Shown here: piece after piece, positions 26,957 to 35,599 of the stretch
Position numbering within the stretch: the first letter of the stretch is position 1
Layout: the number at the start of each line of letters is the position of its first letter
Assembly: GCF_000192475.1 (NCBI RefSeq)
Contig: NZ_AEYW01000012.1
Location: 246,591-310,590 of the forward strand
Direction: 5' to 3'
Length of the DNA: 64,000 bases
Origin: Ruegeria conchae
GTDB taxonomy: Bacteria > Pseudomonadota > Alphaproteobacteria > Rhodobacterales > Rhodobacteraceae
Program-made: the position numbers and the translations under genes
Notes under the pieces: generated by a model
Told to the model about the DNA's origin: nothing
What the model saw: only the letters and a program-made list of their open reading frames with translations
Databases searched by the model: none

Positions 26957-28249
26957 TCAGAATAGCAGATTTGGCAGGAAAAGCGCCAATGCAGGGAACA
27001 TCGTCAGTACCAGAATGGCGAACAGATGGATCAACCAGTAAGGCACTGTTGCCACCGCGACGCGTCCCAAACTGACTTCATTATTGGTCAGCGCCGTCAG
27101 GACAGATAGATTAAGTCCCACCGGGGGTGTGACCTGTCCAATCTCGATCACGATGGTGATGATTACTCCGATCCAGATCGGATCAAATCCCAAGCCCGTC
27201 AAAAGCGGGAATACCACCGGCAACGTCATGATCATCAGGGACAATCCGTCGAAGAAACATCCCAGGATCAGATAAATCAGAACGACGATTAACAGCACAC
27301 TGTAGGTTCCCATACCGCTTTCTGCGACCACCTCGAGAATTTGCTGAGGGACACCCAGGATACTTGTGGATTTTGCCAAAATGGTTGCGCCCAGCACCAG
27401 AAAACCAACTGCAGCGAACAACAGAACGGACTGATACACCGCCTCAACCAATTTCTTCCAGGTCAAATCCCCCCAAATCGAAGAGATAATGACTGCCAGC
27501 ACAACGCCCACACCTGCGGCTTCGGTTGGCGTTGCCAAACCACCCACAATGCTGCCGATCACCGCGAAAATCAGTGCCAGAAGTGGCCAAATCTGTTTGA
27601 AGCCTGCTAAGGCTTGCCACAACGATACCGGCTCCTGGTCACGTGGAGCGATCGACGGGTTGCGAGAGCATTTTACGAAGAGATAGGCCATGAACATCAG
27701 ACCCACTAGGAAACCCGGGATAATGCCTGCGGCAAACAGGCGGCCGATCGAGGTTTCCGTCAATGCGCCGTAAATCAAGAAAGACAGGCTCGGCGGTATC
27801 AGCAGCCCCAGCGTGCCTCCGCCAGCCAGACTTCCAACTACGGTGTCTTTGTCATAGCCGCGCTTGGACATTTCAGGATAAGCAATCGATCCGACCGCGG
27901 CTGCTGTCGAAAGGCTCGAACCGCTGACGGCTCCAAACAATGTGCAAACCGCAATGTTAGTGTGCAGCAACCCACCTGGAATTCGCCGAAATAGAGGCGA
28001 GAATGCGGAATAGGCTTTCTCGCTGATTCCGCTCCGCAGCAACACCTCACCAAGCAAGATGAACATTGGCACCGCGCTGAGTGTGAACGAGTTGAAAACG
28101 CCCCAGATTGCGTCGATTGCAAGCGAGGTCGCGCCGTTTGAGAAAAAGTAAAGGATAATAAGCCCAGTCAGGCCCAATGCGGCACCCAAAGCGACGCCAG
28201 TACCGGCGGTGGCAACCAGCACCCCAATCAGAGTAAGCCAAAATGACAT
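26957..28249 (-). CDS. TRAP transporter large permease (DctM)
   Basis: 430 residues, 12-13 hydrophobic helices. Family stretches are LSAVPMFILLGEVLLRSG near 57-74, AVSGSSLSTAAAVGSIA near 110-126, GGTLGLLIPPSLSFLIYG near 143-160, and IGQVTPPVGLNLSVL near the C-terminus. Its ATG shares a base with the DctQ stop, giving tight coupling. It belongs to the second TRAP system of the window, with its binding protein upstream. Confidence 0.94.
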   Translation of the reverse strand: MSFWLTLIGVLVATAGTGVALGAALGLTGLIILYFFSNGATSLAIDAIWGVFNSFTLSAVPMFILLGEVLLRSGISEKAYSAFSPLFRRIPGGLLHTNIAVCTLFGAVSGSSLSTAAAVGSIAYPEMSKRGYDKDTVVGSLAGGGTLGLLIPPSLSFLIYGALTETSIGRLFAAGIIPGFLVGLMFMAYLFVKCSRNPSIAPRDQEPVSLWQALAGFKQIWPLLALIFAVIGSIVGGLATPTEAAGVGVVLAVIISSIWGDLTWKKLVEAVYQSVLLFAAVGFLVLGATILAKSTSILGVPQQILEVVAESGMGTYSVLLIVVLIYLILGCFFDGLSLMIMTLPVVFPLLTGLGFDPIWIGVIITIVIEIGQVTPPVGLNLSVLTALTNNEVSLGRVAVATVPYWLIHLFAILVLTMFPALALFLPNLLF

Positions 28250-28791
28250 TAGCGGGCCTCGTCGGTAAAGCTTTGTTCCATATCTGCTTCTGAGTCATCC
28301 ACTCGGTCCAGAACACCGACCAGACGGGCCACAAAAATGGATAGGGTTAGCGTCAGAGAGATCGGCATTAACGCCATCCAGGGGTAGAGCAGAATCCGGG
28401 TGGTTTCCGTCTTGAGATAGCGCATGAAAGCAAACTCGAACCAAGGGATCGTCTCGACGATCAACCAGAGAAAGAAGATTATACCAACCAGCAGCGCGAC
28501 TATCTGCACAACGACATGCATCTTGCCTTTTATCCTGTCGGCCAACAGCGAAACGCGCACATGTTTGGCCCGCAAGGTGACCATCGGCAAACCCAAAAAC
28601 AACGAGACGCTCAATAACAGTCCAACTACTTCCTCTGTGATGTGAAGAGGCGAGTTGGCAAACTTACGCATCAGGACACTGGTTACGATAATGCCAACAA
28701 TGGCAATCATTCCCAGTGCTGATGCCGCCGCACACGCAAGGGCCAGACGATCCAGCCCCTGCGCGATAAAGTGTTTTAATCTTGTTGCCAT
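28249..28791 (-). CDS. TRAP transporter small permease (DctQ)
   Basis: 180 residues with four transmembrane segments (about 16-36, 48-68, 92-114, 133-158). The DctQ pattern ALGMIAIVGIIVTSVLMRKF followed by ITEEVVGLLLSVSLFLGLP is clear, as is LRAKHVRVSLLADRI before helix 3. It sits 7 bp after the binding-protein gene and overlaps dctM by one base. Confidence 0.92.
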   Translation of the reverse strand: MATRLKHFIAQGLDRLALACAAASALGMIAIVGIIVTSVLMRKFANSPLHITEEVVGLLLSVSLFLGLPMVTLRAKHVRVSLLADRIKGKMHVVVQIVALLVGIIFFLWLIVETIPWFEFAFMRYLKTETTRILLYPWMALMPISLTLTLSIFVARLVGVLDRVDDSEADMEQSFTDEAR

Positions 28792-28798
28792 CTTAGAA

Positions 28799-29809
28799 TT
28801 AGCGGCCCAAAGCGGTCAGAACACGTTCGCGGTAGGCCGGTGCGTTTCCACCAGCTTCTTCCGCCAGCATTTTCCATGTTTCGGTTACCGAGGACACAAA
28901 GAGGGCCCGGTCTTCGTCAGAGAAGTCTTCACCCCAGGTCACACCCTCTTCACCAAGTTTTTCACGGGCAGCAAGCTCACGCTCGAAGTCATCTTCATAC
29001 TGGTTGGTACGGTCCCACAAATCATCTGCTGCTGCAGTGATCGCCGCTTTGGTCGCCTCATCCGTCGCGTCCCACTTGTCGGTGGCCACACCGATTACGT
29101 ATGGGCCGGATGCCATCGGATAAAGGAATGACGCATACTTGGCCACTTCCTGCAACGAGACCGTATGCGCATAGAGCGCCGGGTAAAGGGCACAGTCAAC
29201 GACCCCGGTCTTGAGCGCCACATACATTTCTTCTTGCGGGATGATCTGCGCGGCTACACCCAGACGGGTGAAGGTTTCGACCTGATCACGCGCCCAGACA
29301 CGCAGCTTCTTTGATTTGAGATCCTCAAGGGTGCGCACGGGCTCATCCCGGCAGAAAACTGAAACCGACAGCATCGGGATTGCGACATAACCCACTGAGG
29401 ACACACCCCAGTCAGCAAACTCTTCTTCATAGATATCGCGGACTGTCGGGATTGCTTTTTCGAACTCCTCGATCGAGCCGATGGTGCCCTGAACAACTAC
29501 GGAGCTTAGCGCAGGAGCGTCACGCCCTAAATAGTTGGCCCACATCAAGCTCATTTCCACTGCGCCTTTGGGCAAAAAACGCAAGGTATCCGTGTTGGGC
29601 AAACCCAGCGAACCGCCGCTGTAGAGAGTAATCTCAGAGCCTTCCGCGAGTGCGCCGTTCACATCTTCGACGAATTGCTCCAGCTCAGCCGTTTCCGGGC
29701 GTGTTTCCGGAAGAAAGTTGTTAAGGCGCCACTCATCGGCCATCGCTGGCGAAATGGCTGCTCCTATACCCGAAATACCGAATGCGGCAGCTTGGATAAG
29801 TCTATTCAT
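28799..29809 (-). CDS. TRAP transporter periplasmic binding protein (DctP)
   Basis: 336 residues from ATG 29809, seven bases after AGGAGG; a longer in-frame extension upstream has no site. Signal peptide MNRLIQAAAFGISGIGAAIS with cleavage after AMA. The DctP region EPVRTLEDLKSKKLRVWARD holds the expected ligand-contacting Arg. Four cysteines/Tyr-rich stretch VDCALYPALYAHTVS lies near 213-227. The ligand is not predictable from sequence; downstream P450 and OsmC suggest a hydrophobic or oxidisable organic acid. Confidence 0.92.
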   Translation of the reverse strand: MNRLIQAAAFGISGIGAAISPAMADEWRLNNFLPETRPETAELEQFVEDVNGALAEGSEITLYSGGSLGLPNTDTLRFLPKGAVEMSLMWANYLGRDAPALSSVVVQGTIGSIEEFEKAIPTVRDIYEEEFADWGVSSVGYVAIPMLSVSVFCRDEPVRTLEDLKSKKLRVWARDQVETFTRLGVAAQIIPQEEMYVALKTGVVDCALYPALYAHTVSLQEVAKYASFLYPMASGPYVIGVATDKWDATDEATKAAITAAADDLWDRTNQYEDDFERELAAREKLGEEGVTWGEDFSDEDRALFVSSVTETWKMLAEEAGGNAPAYRERVLTALGR

Positions 29810-30035
29810 ATCGTGTCCTCCTGATGGAAATGATATCTGCGACCTGGTGAATATTATCACCAAAATATCAACCGATTTCAGATTATCCTGTGTATGTGAC
29901 CACAAGAATGGGAAAACTTCGCCTAAAGTTTACGATCGCCCCTAGTGCGATTCTTCCCAATCGAAAACAATCCAATCATGCACTTACAATTAGTTTGGAC
30001 CAACCAAATCGGGCTGTTCACGTGAAAATCAAAGT
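29810..30035. promoter_or_regulatory. Promoter region of the TRAP-OsmC-P450 operon
   Basis: 226 bp, AT-rich, between the Lrp gene and the binding-protein gene (same strand). It is the natural place for an Lrp-type site, but I could not define a repeat pattern. Confidence 0.35.
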
Positions 30036-30488
30036 TCAAGAGATTTTTAATGGCCGCTGCTCAGCGATTGCTTCCATCGAGAAATAGGAGGTAACTGAGT
30101 CAAGCTCTACTTCTGAAATCAAGCGCTGATATACCAGATCATACGAGTTCATATCCTCAGTGATGACCTTTATCATGTAGTCGTAATCGCCCCCGATCCG
30201 GAAAAAATCTACGACATCCGGAATTTTCAATACGGCGCGGCGGAATGCATCAAGCCATTCCGTCGAATGATGGCGCGTTTTCACCATCATGAAGACTACC
30301 AAGCCGAGGCCAAGTTTCTCGCGGTTAACGCGCACCGTCGAACCAACGATTACACCGGTCTCGTTCAACCGCTGCAAGCGTCGCCAACAGGCGTTCTGAG
30401 ACAAGTTGACCTTTTCGGCAAGCTCTCGCTGCGAAAGAGAACTGTTCTTTTGCAATGCCTCAATGATTTTTAAGTCTTTGTCATCCAT
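30036..30488 (-). CDS. Lrp/AsnC-family transcriptional regulator
   Basis: 150 residues. The N-terminal helix-turn-helix is LSQRELAEKVNLSQNACWRRLQRL (about 18-41), typical of Lrp. The C-terminal RAM effector domain (about 65-145) contains VVDFFRIGGDYDYMIKV, the usual ligand-binding turn. Upstream of and codirectional with the TRAP-OsmC-P450-class V locus, it probably controls it. Lrp-type local regulators usually sense an amino acid, which hints that the imported compound is amino-acid-like. Confidence 0.9.
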   Translation of the reverse strand: MDDKDLKIIEALQKNSSLSQRELAEKVNLSQNACWRRLQRLNETGVIVGSTVRVNREKLGLGLVVFMMVKTRHHSTEWLDAFRRAVLKIPDVVDFFRIGGDYDYMIKVITEDMNSYDLVYQRLISEVELDSVTSYFSMEAIAEQRPLKIS

Positions 30489-30597
30489 CTACGCACGCAA
30501 TTCATTCAATTGACCCATAAAACAACAAAAAACACAGGAAACTCTTACACACAACGCAATAGTATTGATTCTACCACGATTTCTCTGACCCCACGAA

Positions 30598-31158
30598 ATG
30601 AATCGAGCCCCATCAACCGCCAGACTGACGTCCATCGACAAGATCGACGCTTTTCTCGCCCAGTGAGACACCCCACGCGTTTTTGAATACGGTAGCGGTA
30701 CCAGCACAATCTGGGCCGCGCGGCGCGCTCATCATGTCACCAGTGTCGAACATGATGTCGATTGGCATCCTGTAATATCCAACCGGCTGAGCGCGTTTTC
30801 CAACGTTGAATTGAGGCTGATTGAGCCCGATGCCAACTACAATCCAGAATACGGATCAAAAAAACCTGGCAATACTTCGCACAGCTTCGAAAATTATGTC
30901 ACTGCAATCGAAGGCGCAGAAGGTCCATTCGACGTCATCATCATAGACGGACGCGCACGGGTGGCTTGTTTGAGGCACGCGATAGCACACGTTGCACCTG
31001 GTGGCATGATCGTATTTGATAACTCTGGCAGACGGGAGTATCGCAGCCCGATTGAAGCGGTGGAGGCACAGATCAAGACCTACCGGGGGCGCGTTCCATC
31101 ACTGCCCTACCCCGATCAAACGACACTGATCCAACCCACCCCTGTAGCAGAGAAATGA
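30598..31158 (+). pseudogene. SAM-dependent methyltransferase with in-frame TGA at 30664
   Basis: From ATG 30598 the reading frame gives a methyltransferase-like protein of 186 codons if the TGA at codon 23 (30664-30666) is ignored. After the stop come DTPRVFEYGSGTSTIWAARR (SAM-binding motif I, EYGSGTST), HVTSVEHDVDWHP (motif with acidic ribose ligand), PFDVIIIDGRARVACL and APGGMIVFDNSG. The part downstream of the stop still holds a coherent frame, so the break is recent, a sequencing error, or translation restarts inside (TTG 30811 would lack motif I). The 3' end overlaps the next gene by ATGA. Confidence 0.7.
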
Positions 31159-32078
31159 CACTTCCAAATAAGTTAGGGCGTGGACTGCGGCGCGCGCTAC
31201 GCGTGATAGGCTGGGCCATTGTTGCCGTGACTTTGTACTATTTTACCGTCGCGGTTGCACAGCACTGGTCCCAAATTGCGGCTTGGTCTCCTGGCTGGCA
31301 GGCGTGGGCAATCGTATTTGCGGCAATATTTTTTTATTCAACCGCTTTGTTGCTATTGGCCGAGCTTTGGCATGGGCTGGTCCAGGGAACGCAAGACCAA
31401 ACATTTTCACGTGCACTGACGTTTTCAACCTACTCCAAAACGCAGATCGCGAAATATCTACCGGGAAACGTGTTTCAATATTTGGGCCGACATATCGTTA
31501 TGGCTGACCATGGAGCAAGTCAGGGTGGGTTGGCGCTCGCAAATATTCTTGAAATTTGCACTCTTATTCTGGTCGCGGGGCTTTTCGCTCTAATTGGATT
31601 TACATTTGGTGCAGCTCCCCACTCACTAGAAATATCTGAGGTCATACCCATTCATTGGCTTGTACCGACAGCGATGGTTATTGCCATTTTGATGATCATA
31701 CTGATTACAAGAATGCTTCGAGCGCAGCCCAACACGCCGTCGCGACAAAGGCTTATCTACGGATCGTTGCTTGCTTCCATCTTCTTTTTAGCCATGGGTT
31801 TTACTTTGTTGGTATTGGTTGGATTGGTTTCCGGTGACTATGACCCTGCCATCATAGTCATTGCCGTGACGTCTTGGCTGTTAGGCTATGTCACTCCTGG
31901 CGCGCCTGGAGGGATCGGAATCCGTGAGTTTGTTCTGCTCATTTTTTTACAGGCCTACATATCTGAGGCAGAAGCGCTGATTGCAATCGGGTTGTTTCGC
32001 GTGGTCACATCACTGGGTGATCTGGCATTCTTTATCGGCGGCGCTTTTCTGTGGCGTATCTCGCCAAGAGTAGAATGA
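31155..32078 (+). CDS. UPF0104 / LPG-synthase-TM-like membrane protein
   Basis: 307 residues with about eight transmembrane helices. Family motifs are visible: YSKTQIAKYLPGNVFQYLGR near 93-112 and VTPGAPGGIGIREFVLL near 247-263, both typical of the lysylphosphatidylglycerol synthase transmembrane/UPF0104 family. The lysyl transferase domain of MprF is absent. Members are often found with glycosyl- or methyltransferases and may move lipid-linked groups. It is translationally coupled to the broken methyltransferase, so a joint envelope-modification role is likely but unproven. Confidence 0.8.
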   Translation: MTLPNKLGRGLRRALRVIGWAIVAVTLYYFTVAVAQHWSQIAAWSPGWQAWAIVFAAIFFYSTALLLLAELWHGLVQGTQDQTFSRALTFSTYSKTQIAKYLPGNVFQYLGRHIVMADHGASQGGLALANILEICTLILVAGLFALIGFTFGAAPHSLEISEVIPIHWLVPTAMVIAILMIILITRMLRAQPNTPSRQRLIYGSLLASIFFLAMGFTLLVLVGLVSGDYDPAIIVIAVTSWLLGYVTPGAPGGIGIREFVLLIFLQAYISEAEALIAIGLFRVVTSLGDLAFFIGGAFLWRISPRVE

Positions 32079-32085
32079 TCATTTG

Positions 32086-32148
32086 ATTGCCAAACTTTTA
32101 GCCCGACTGCACCTTTCAAATAGAGTAAACTATTGAGAAGTTGGCAAT
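32086..32148. terminator. Possible bidirectional terminator between convergent genes
   Basis: Arms ATTGCCAAACTT (32086-32097) and AAGTTGGCAAT (32138-32148) are complementary with one bulge and are separated by 40 bases; the right arm runs into TTTTA and the left arm into A/T-rich sequence. It lies between the UPF0104 gene and the convergent ABC permease gene. The long loop makes the call uncertain. Confidence 0.35.
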
Positions 32149-32229
32149 TTTAGGCTCATTGCGACCATCAAGAAGCGGAGATGCGATTAAATCCGGAAAG
32201 CGATAGCTGCGGCTGTTCATCACTTAAAT

Positions 32230-33243
32230 TCACCGCTGGTTTCTTGCTGTTCTGAACAAAAGCAAAAATACAAAAACCGAACCAATGGAAGTCGTGACAA
32301 TCCCTACTGGCAACTCCTGTGGCGCCAGCAAAAGCCTGCTGAGAATATCCGAACCGGTCAATAACGCAGCGCCAACAATCGCGGCAGTCGGTACAAGGTG
32401 GCTGTGCAAAGGTCCCGCAATTCCGCGGGCTATGTGTGGCACCATTAAGCCAACAAATCCGATCACACCCGCCACCGAGACAAAAACTGCAGTTGCCAAA
32501 GCCGCCGTGAAAAACATGCTGAATCTCAATCCCTGAACAGGGACCCCAAGAGTTGCTGCGGTTAAATCCCCCGTAAGCAGCGCGTCCAACCAACGACTGC
32601 GATACAGAGAATACGTTAGGATCAGGATCAGCCCAACACAAACAAGCGGAAACGTCTCCCAGCGGGCCAGGCCCAATCCACCTAACATCCAGAAGATCAC
32701 CGAGTGGGCAGCGCGGTTGTCACCCGCAAATATCAAGTAGTTGGTGATGGCTGAAAACAGGAATGAAACCGCCAATCCTGCCAGGATTAGTTTCTCTGGC
32801 GCACTTGTGCGCAAACCGTGAACCAGCGCCAATACAACGCCCGACGCGACGAGCCCTCCGCAGAAGGCGGCGAGCGGCAGTGTCCAAAAACCCAGCACAT
32901 CTCCGGTTACGGTGATGACAAACACCGCACCTGCGGCGGCCCCCGAAGACAAGCCAAAAAGAAAAGGGTCGGCAAGATCGTTGCGAGTCGTGGTTTGTAG
33001 GACGACGCCAACGATACCAAGTCCGGCGCCTATCACAGCGGCGAACAATGCACGGGGCAACCTGAGATCAAACACGATCCGGTGCATCGGAGACATTTCG
33101 CCGTCGTCGATACCCGTGCCACGCATAATAGCAGTAAATGTCTCAGACACCGGGATCGAGGTAGTTCCGTAAATCGTGGAAACCAGCACAAGGGCGGCCA
33201 AAATAGCCGCCCCCAGCAGAAGTGTTAGGCCAAATCGGCCCAT
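32230..33243 (-). CDS. btuC: Corrinoid ABC transporter permease (FecCD family, BtuC-like)
   Basis: 337 residues from ATG 33243, one base after the stop of the binding-protein gene. About ten hydrophobic helices. FecCD signatures: RLPRALFAAVIGAGLGIVG near 62-80, GDLTAATLGVPVQ (coupling helix) near 225-237, VSVAGVIGFVGLMVPHIAR near 255-273, and PQELPVGIVTTSIGSVFVF at the C-terminus. The family moves Fe-siderophores, haem or B12; the cobalamin riboswitch and DUF1636 gene upstream make corrinoids the best assignment. Confidence 0.85.
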   Translation of the reverse strand: MGRFGLTLLLGAAILAALVLVSTIYGTTSIPVSETFTAIMRGTGIDDGEMSPMHRIVFDLRLPRALFAAVIGAGLGIVGVVLQTTTRNDLADPFLFGLSSGAAAGAVFVITVTGDVLGFWTLPLAAFCGGLVASGVVLALVHGLRTSAPEKLILAGLAVSFLFSAITNYLIFAGDNRAAHSVIFWMLGGLGLARWETFPLVCVGLILILTYSLYRSRWLDALLTGDLTAATLGVPVQGLRFSMFFTAALATAVFVSVAGVIGFVGLMVPHIARGIAGPLHSHLVPTAAIVGAALLTGSDILSRLLLAPQELPVGIVTTSIGSVFVFLLLFRTARNQR

Positions 33244-33244
33244 A

Positions 33245-34192
33245 TCAGTTGAGGCCCGGATGCATCGCTTGAGCCATTTTCGAGATCGCCTCAATATTTG
33301 CGGGGCCAGGTGTCAATTCTTCGTACCGCAAGCCGATCCAACGCTCATTCTTGACGGCATCGGTCTGCGACATCACCGGATGCTCTTGCAGGAATTTGAA
33401 GGTATCTGCTGCGCCGTTGCCGGTCTGATAATCCAGCAGCACCAGGAATTCGGGGTTAGATGTGGCTACGGCTTCCCAGGAACTACGCCCCCAGCTTGTA
33501 TCCATGTCATGGGTGACATTCTCACCACCCGCCGCAGCGATCATAGCATCGGGAATGGCAAACTTCCCAGCAGTGAACGGTGCATCCGCCGGACCATCCA
33601 ACAAGAAAACTCGAGGCTTCGGCAGCTCGGTCGTTTGCGCTTCGATCGCGGCCAATTCGTCTTTCCATTCACTCACTAGCGCCTCGGCCTTGTCCTCGAC
33701 CTGCATAACCTTGCCAAGACGCAGAACATCGTCAAACAGCAGGTCCATGCTGGACTCGGGGCGATCCTTGTCCAAATGCACACAGCTTTCGGTCAGGATC
33801 ATGGTTTTGATCCCGAAGGGTTCCAATGTGTCTGGCGTCACATCCCCACCCGGTTTCATTCCATAATACCAGCCCGCGAAAAACAAATCTGGGTCCGCTG
33901 CGACGAGGTTCTCAACAGTGGGGTATTTCGGCGCGAGCTCCGGAATGTTACCCCGCAAGGTATCGAATTCCGGGCTGGTCTTGTACCAGCCGGTGATCCC
34001 GGTGAGGCCGACGATCTTGTCCTGTAGCCCCAAAGCAAAAGCCATATCCGTCATGTTCATGTCATGCACGACCAACCGTTCCGGCAACGTCTCAAACACA
34101 AGGGGTTCGCCGCAATTGTCCACGGTGACTTCCTGCGCTGCAGCGCTGCTTGCAATGGCAGTGACCAAAGCCACGGACCAGATGTGTTTCAT
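33245..34192 (-). CDS. btuF: Corrinoid ABC transporter substrate-binding protein
   Basis: 315 residues from ATG 34192 (CAGGAGAATATTG upstream). Signal peptide MKHIWSVALVTAIASSAAA, cleavage after AAA, then a PBP-III fold: ERLVVHDMNMTDMAFALGL near 55-73, PTVENLVAADPDLFFAG near 110-126, and C-terminal SSWEAVATSNPEFLVL. It is larger than E. coli BtuF (266) and resembles Fe-siderophore-binding proteins, so the ligand call rests on the riboswitch context. It sits 16 bp after the ATPase gene. Confidence 0.82.
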   Translation of the reverse strand: MKHIWSVALVTAIASSAAAQEVTVDNCGEPLVFETLPERLVVHDMNMTDMAFALGLQDKIVGLTGITGWYKTSPEFDTLRGNIPELAPKYPTVENLVAADPDLFFAGWYYGMKPGGDVTPDTLEPFGIKTMILTESCVHLDKDRPESSMDLLFDDVLRLGKVMQVEDKAEALVSEWKDELAAIEAQTTELPKPRVFLLDGPADAPFTAGKFAIPDAMIAAAGGENVTHDMDTSWGRSSWEAVATSNPEFLVLLDYQTGNGAADTFKFLQEHPVMSQTDAVKNERWIGLRYEELTPGPANIEAISKMAQAMHPGLN

Positions 34193-34208
34193 CAATATTC
34201 TCCTGAGT

Positions 34209-34994
34209 TTATGTAGAAACAGTGGTTCTTCGGATATCAAGAGCCGGTATCACGCGACCCTCATGGTGAAAGCACAGATAATCCACGCCAAAGGTTTCAC
34301 GGACCCGTTCGGGCGTCAGAACTTCGGCAACAGTGCCAAATCCGGTCAGGTGCGTGGATTTCATCAAAGCAACATGTGTGGCAAATTCAGGGATCATGAC
34401 CAAATCGTGCACGATCATTACCACTGTGACCCCAAGATCAGCGACCAGCGATAGCATCCGCCCCTTTGCGTCCGGATCCAAATGATTTGTGGGTTCATCG
34501 AGAAACAGCAACGAGGGGTTTTGTGCCAAGGCGCGAGCAATATGAGCCCGCTGACGCTCACCCCCAGAAAGCTGAGCCATCCGCTTGTCCGCCAACATGC
34601 CTAAATGGGTGAGGTCTAATATCCGGTTCAGTTCGCGCGCATGATCTTCGGCCGAGCGATCTGCGCGTATGGGGATCTGACCCAATGCCACATAATCACG
34701 CAGTGACAGACGCCCGTCAGGAAATTCCTGCTGGCTGACAACGGCTATCATGCGGGCGCGTTCTTTTGCGGATAGGTGCTTGAGGCTTTGTCCATTCATA
34801 CGCACATCCCCCAATGCCAGTGCCTCGGCACCACAGAGTAGATTCAAAAGCGTTGTTTTACCTGCCCCGTTCGGACCAGCGATCGCAAGAATAGCGCCCT
34901 CGTCCAAGGCGAACGAAACGCCTTGCAACAAGATATCTCCGTTAAGCGCGTAATATTCCAGATTTTCGGCTATCAGAAAGCTTTGCTTGGTCAT
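34209..34994 (-). CDS. btuD: Corrinoid ABC transporter ATP-binding protein
   Basis: 261 residues. Walker A GPNGAGKTT (40-48), Q-loop in VSQQEFPDGRLS, signature LSGGERQRAHIARALAQNP, Walker B LLFLDEPTNHLD and the switch His in VMIVHDLVMI are all intact. It drives the FecCD-type permease. The start overlaps the DUF1636 stop by ATGA. A C-terminal extension of about 40 residues follows, as in many haem/siderophore/B12 ATPases. Confidence 0.9.
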   Translation of the reverse strand: MTKQSFLIAENLEYYALNGDILLQGVSFALDEGAILAIAGPNGAGKTTLLNLLCGAEALALGDVRMNGQSLKHLSAKERARMIAVVSQQEFPDGRLSLRDYVALGQIPIRADRSAEDHARELNRILDLTHLGMLADKRMAQLSGGERQRAHIARALAQNPSLLFLDEPTNHLDPDAKGRMLSLVADLGVTVVMIVHDLVMIPEFATHVALMKSTHLTGFGTVAEVLTPERVRETFGVDYLCFHHEGRVIPALDIRRTTVST

Positions 34995-35347
34995 AGCGCT
35001 TCCTCAAGCTCAATACGCGGCAGGCGTGAGAGAGTTTTTGTGAACAATGCCCGTGGCCGATCAGTGGCTTTTGTCCAACCATCGCCACTGCGCAGATACT
35101 GATGGGCAAATTCAACGATCGCGTCCAAATCTTTATCTGTAGAAATGTCACCAAATAGATATTGTGCTTTGCCACGGGCCTGAAAGCCGATGGTGGTTGG
35201 CCTTTCACAACCCGCCATACAATTCACAGAGCGGATCACAAATTCCCTCGGCAATTTATGCTTCAAAGCCTGGGGTACTTTGTCTGCACTTTCGCCACTT
35301 CTGCAGCTCGCGCAGACAAGAAGGATATGATCAACATTGTTCGTCAT
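34991..35347 (-). CDS. DUF1636 family protein (possible Fe-S or metal protein)
   Basis: 118 residues from ATG 35347 with GGTGGCGAG upstream. Four cysteines in two pairs, C12/C15 (VCASC) and C43/C47 (NCMAGC), arranged as in thioredoxin-like [2Fe-2S] ferredoxins. DUF1636 genes recur in alphaproteobacterial cobalamin loci. Here it precedes the ABC ATPase with a 4-bp overlap and lies downstream of a B12 riboswitch. A redox role in corrinoid handling is inference. Confidence 0.85.
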   Translation of the reverse strand: MTNNVDHILLVCASCRSGESADKVPQALKHKLPREFVIRSVNCMAGCERPTTIGFQARGKAQYLFGDISTDKDLDAIVEFAHQYLRSGDGWTKATDRPRALFTKTLSRLPRIELEEAL

Positions 35348-35357
35348 CTCGCCACCT

Positions 35358-35552
35358 TTATTGCGCAATTAAAGTTATTGCTATGCTATATCGTAACGTT
35401 ATGAGTATTCTGAACACCGCGTTGGGCACCCCGCGTCGGCGGTTCACGTTGTCGACAATGTATTGATCAGCGATTTTCGCATTTCTCACTCCGCTTGTTT
35501 CCAAGCGCAGACGGAAGCTGCCAGTCGTGCACACACGTGTATAACGTGCCAT
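35358..35552 (-). CDS. 64-codon ORF with very strong RBS between riboswitch and DUF1636
   Basis: ATG 35552 is preceded by GGAAGGAGGTATTG, the best Shine-Dalgarno in the window, 48 bp downstream of the B12 riboswitch core. The product starts MARYTRVCTTGSFRLRL, is basic, and ends in a short hydrophobic stretch; the TAA lies 10 bp before the DUF1636 ATG, so translation could be coupled. I do not recognise it. It may be a leader peptide, a small unknown protein, or the N-terminus of a deleted cobalamin gene joined to random sequence. Confidence 0.4.
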   Translation of the reverse strand: MARYTRVCTTGSFRLRLETSGVRNAKIADQYIVDNVNRRRGVPNAVFRILITLRYSIAITLIAQ

Positions 35553-35599
35553 CAATACCTCCTTCCAGGACGCCCCGCCCCGGGTTGGTTGAACAATTG

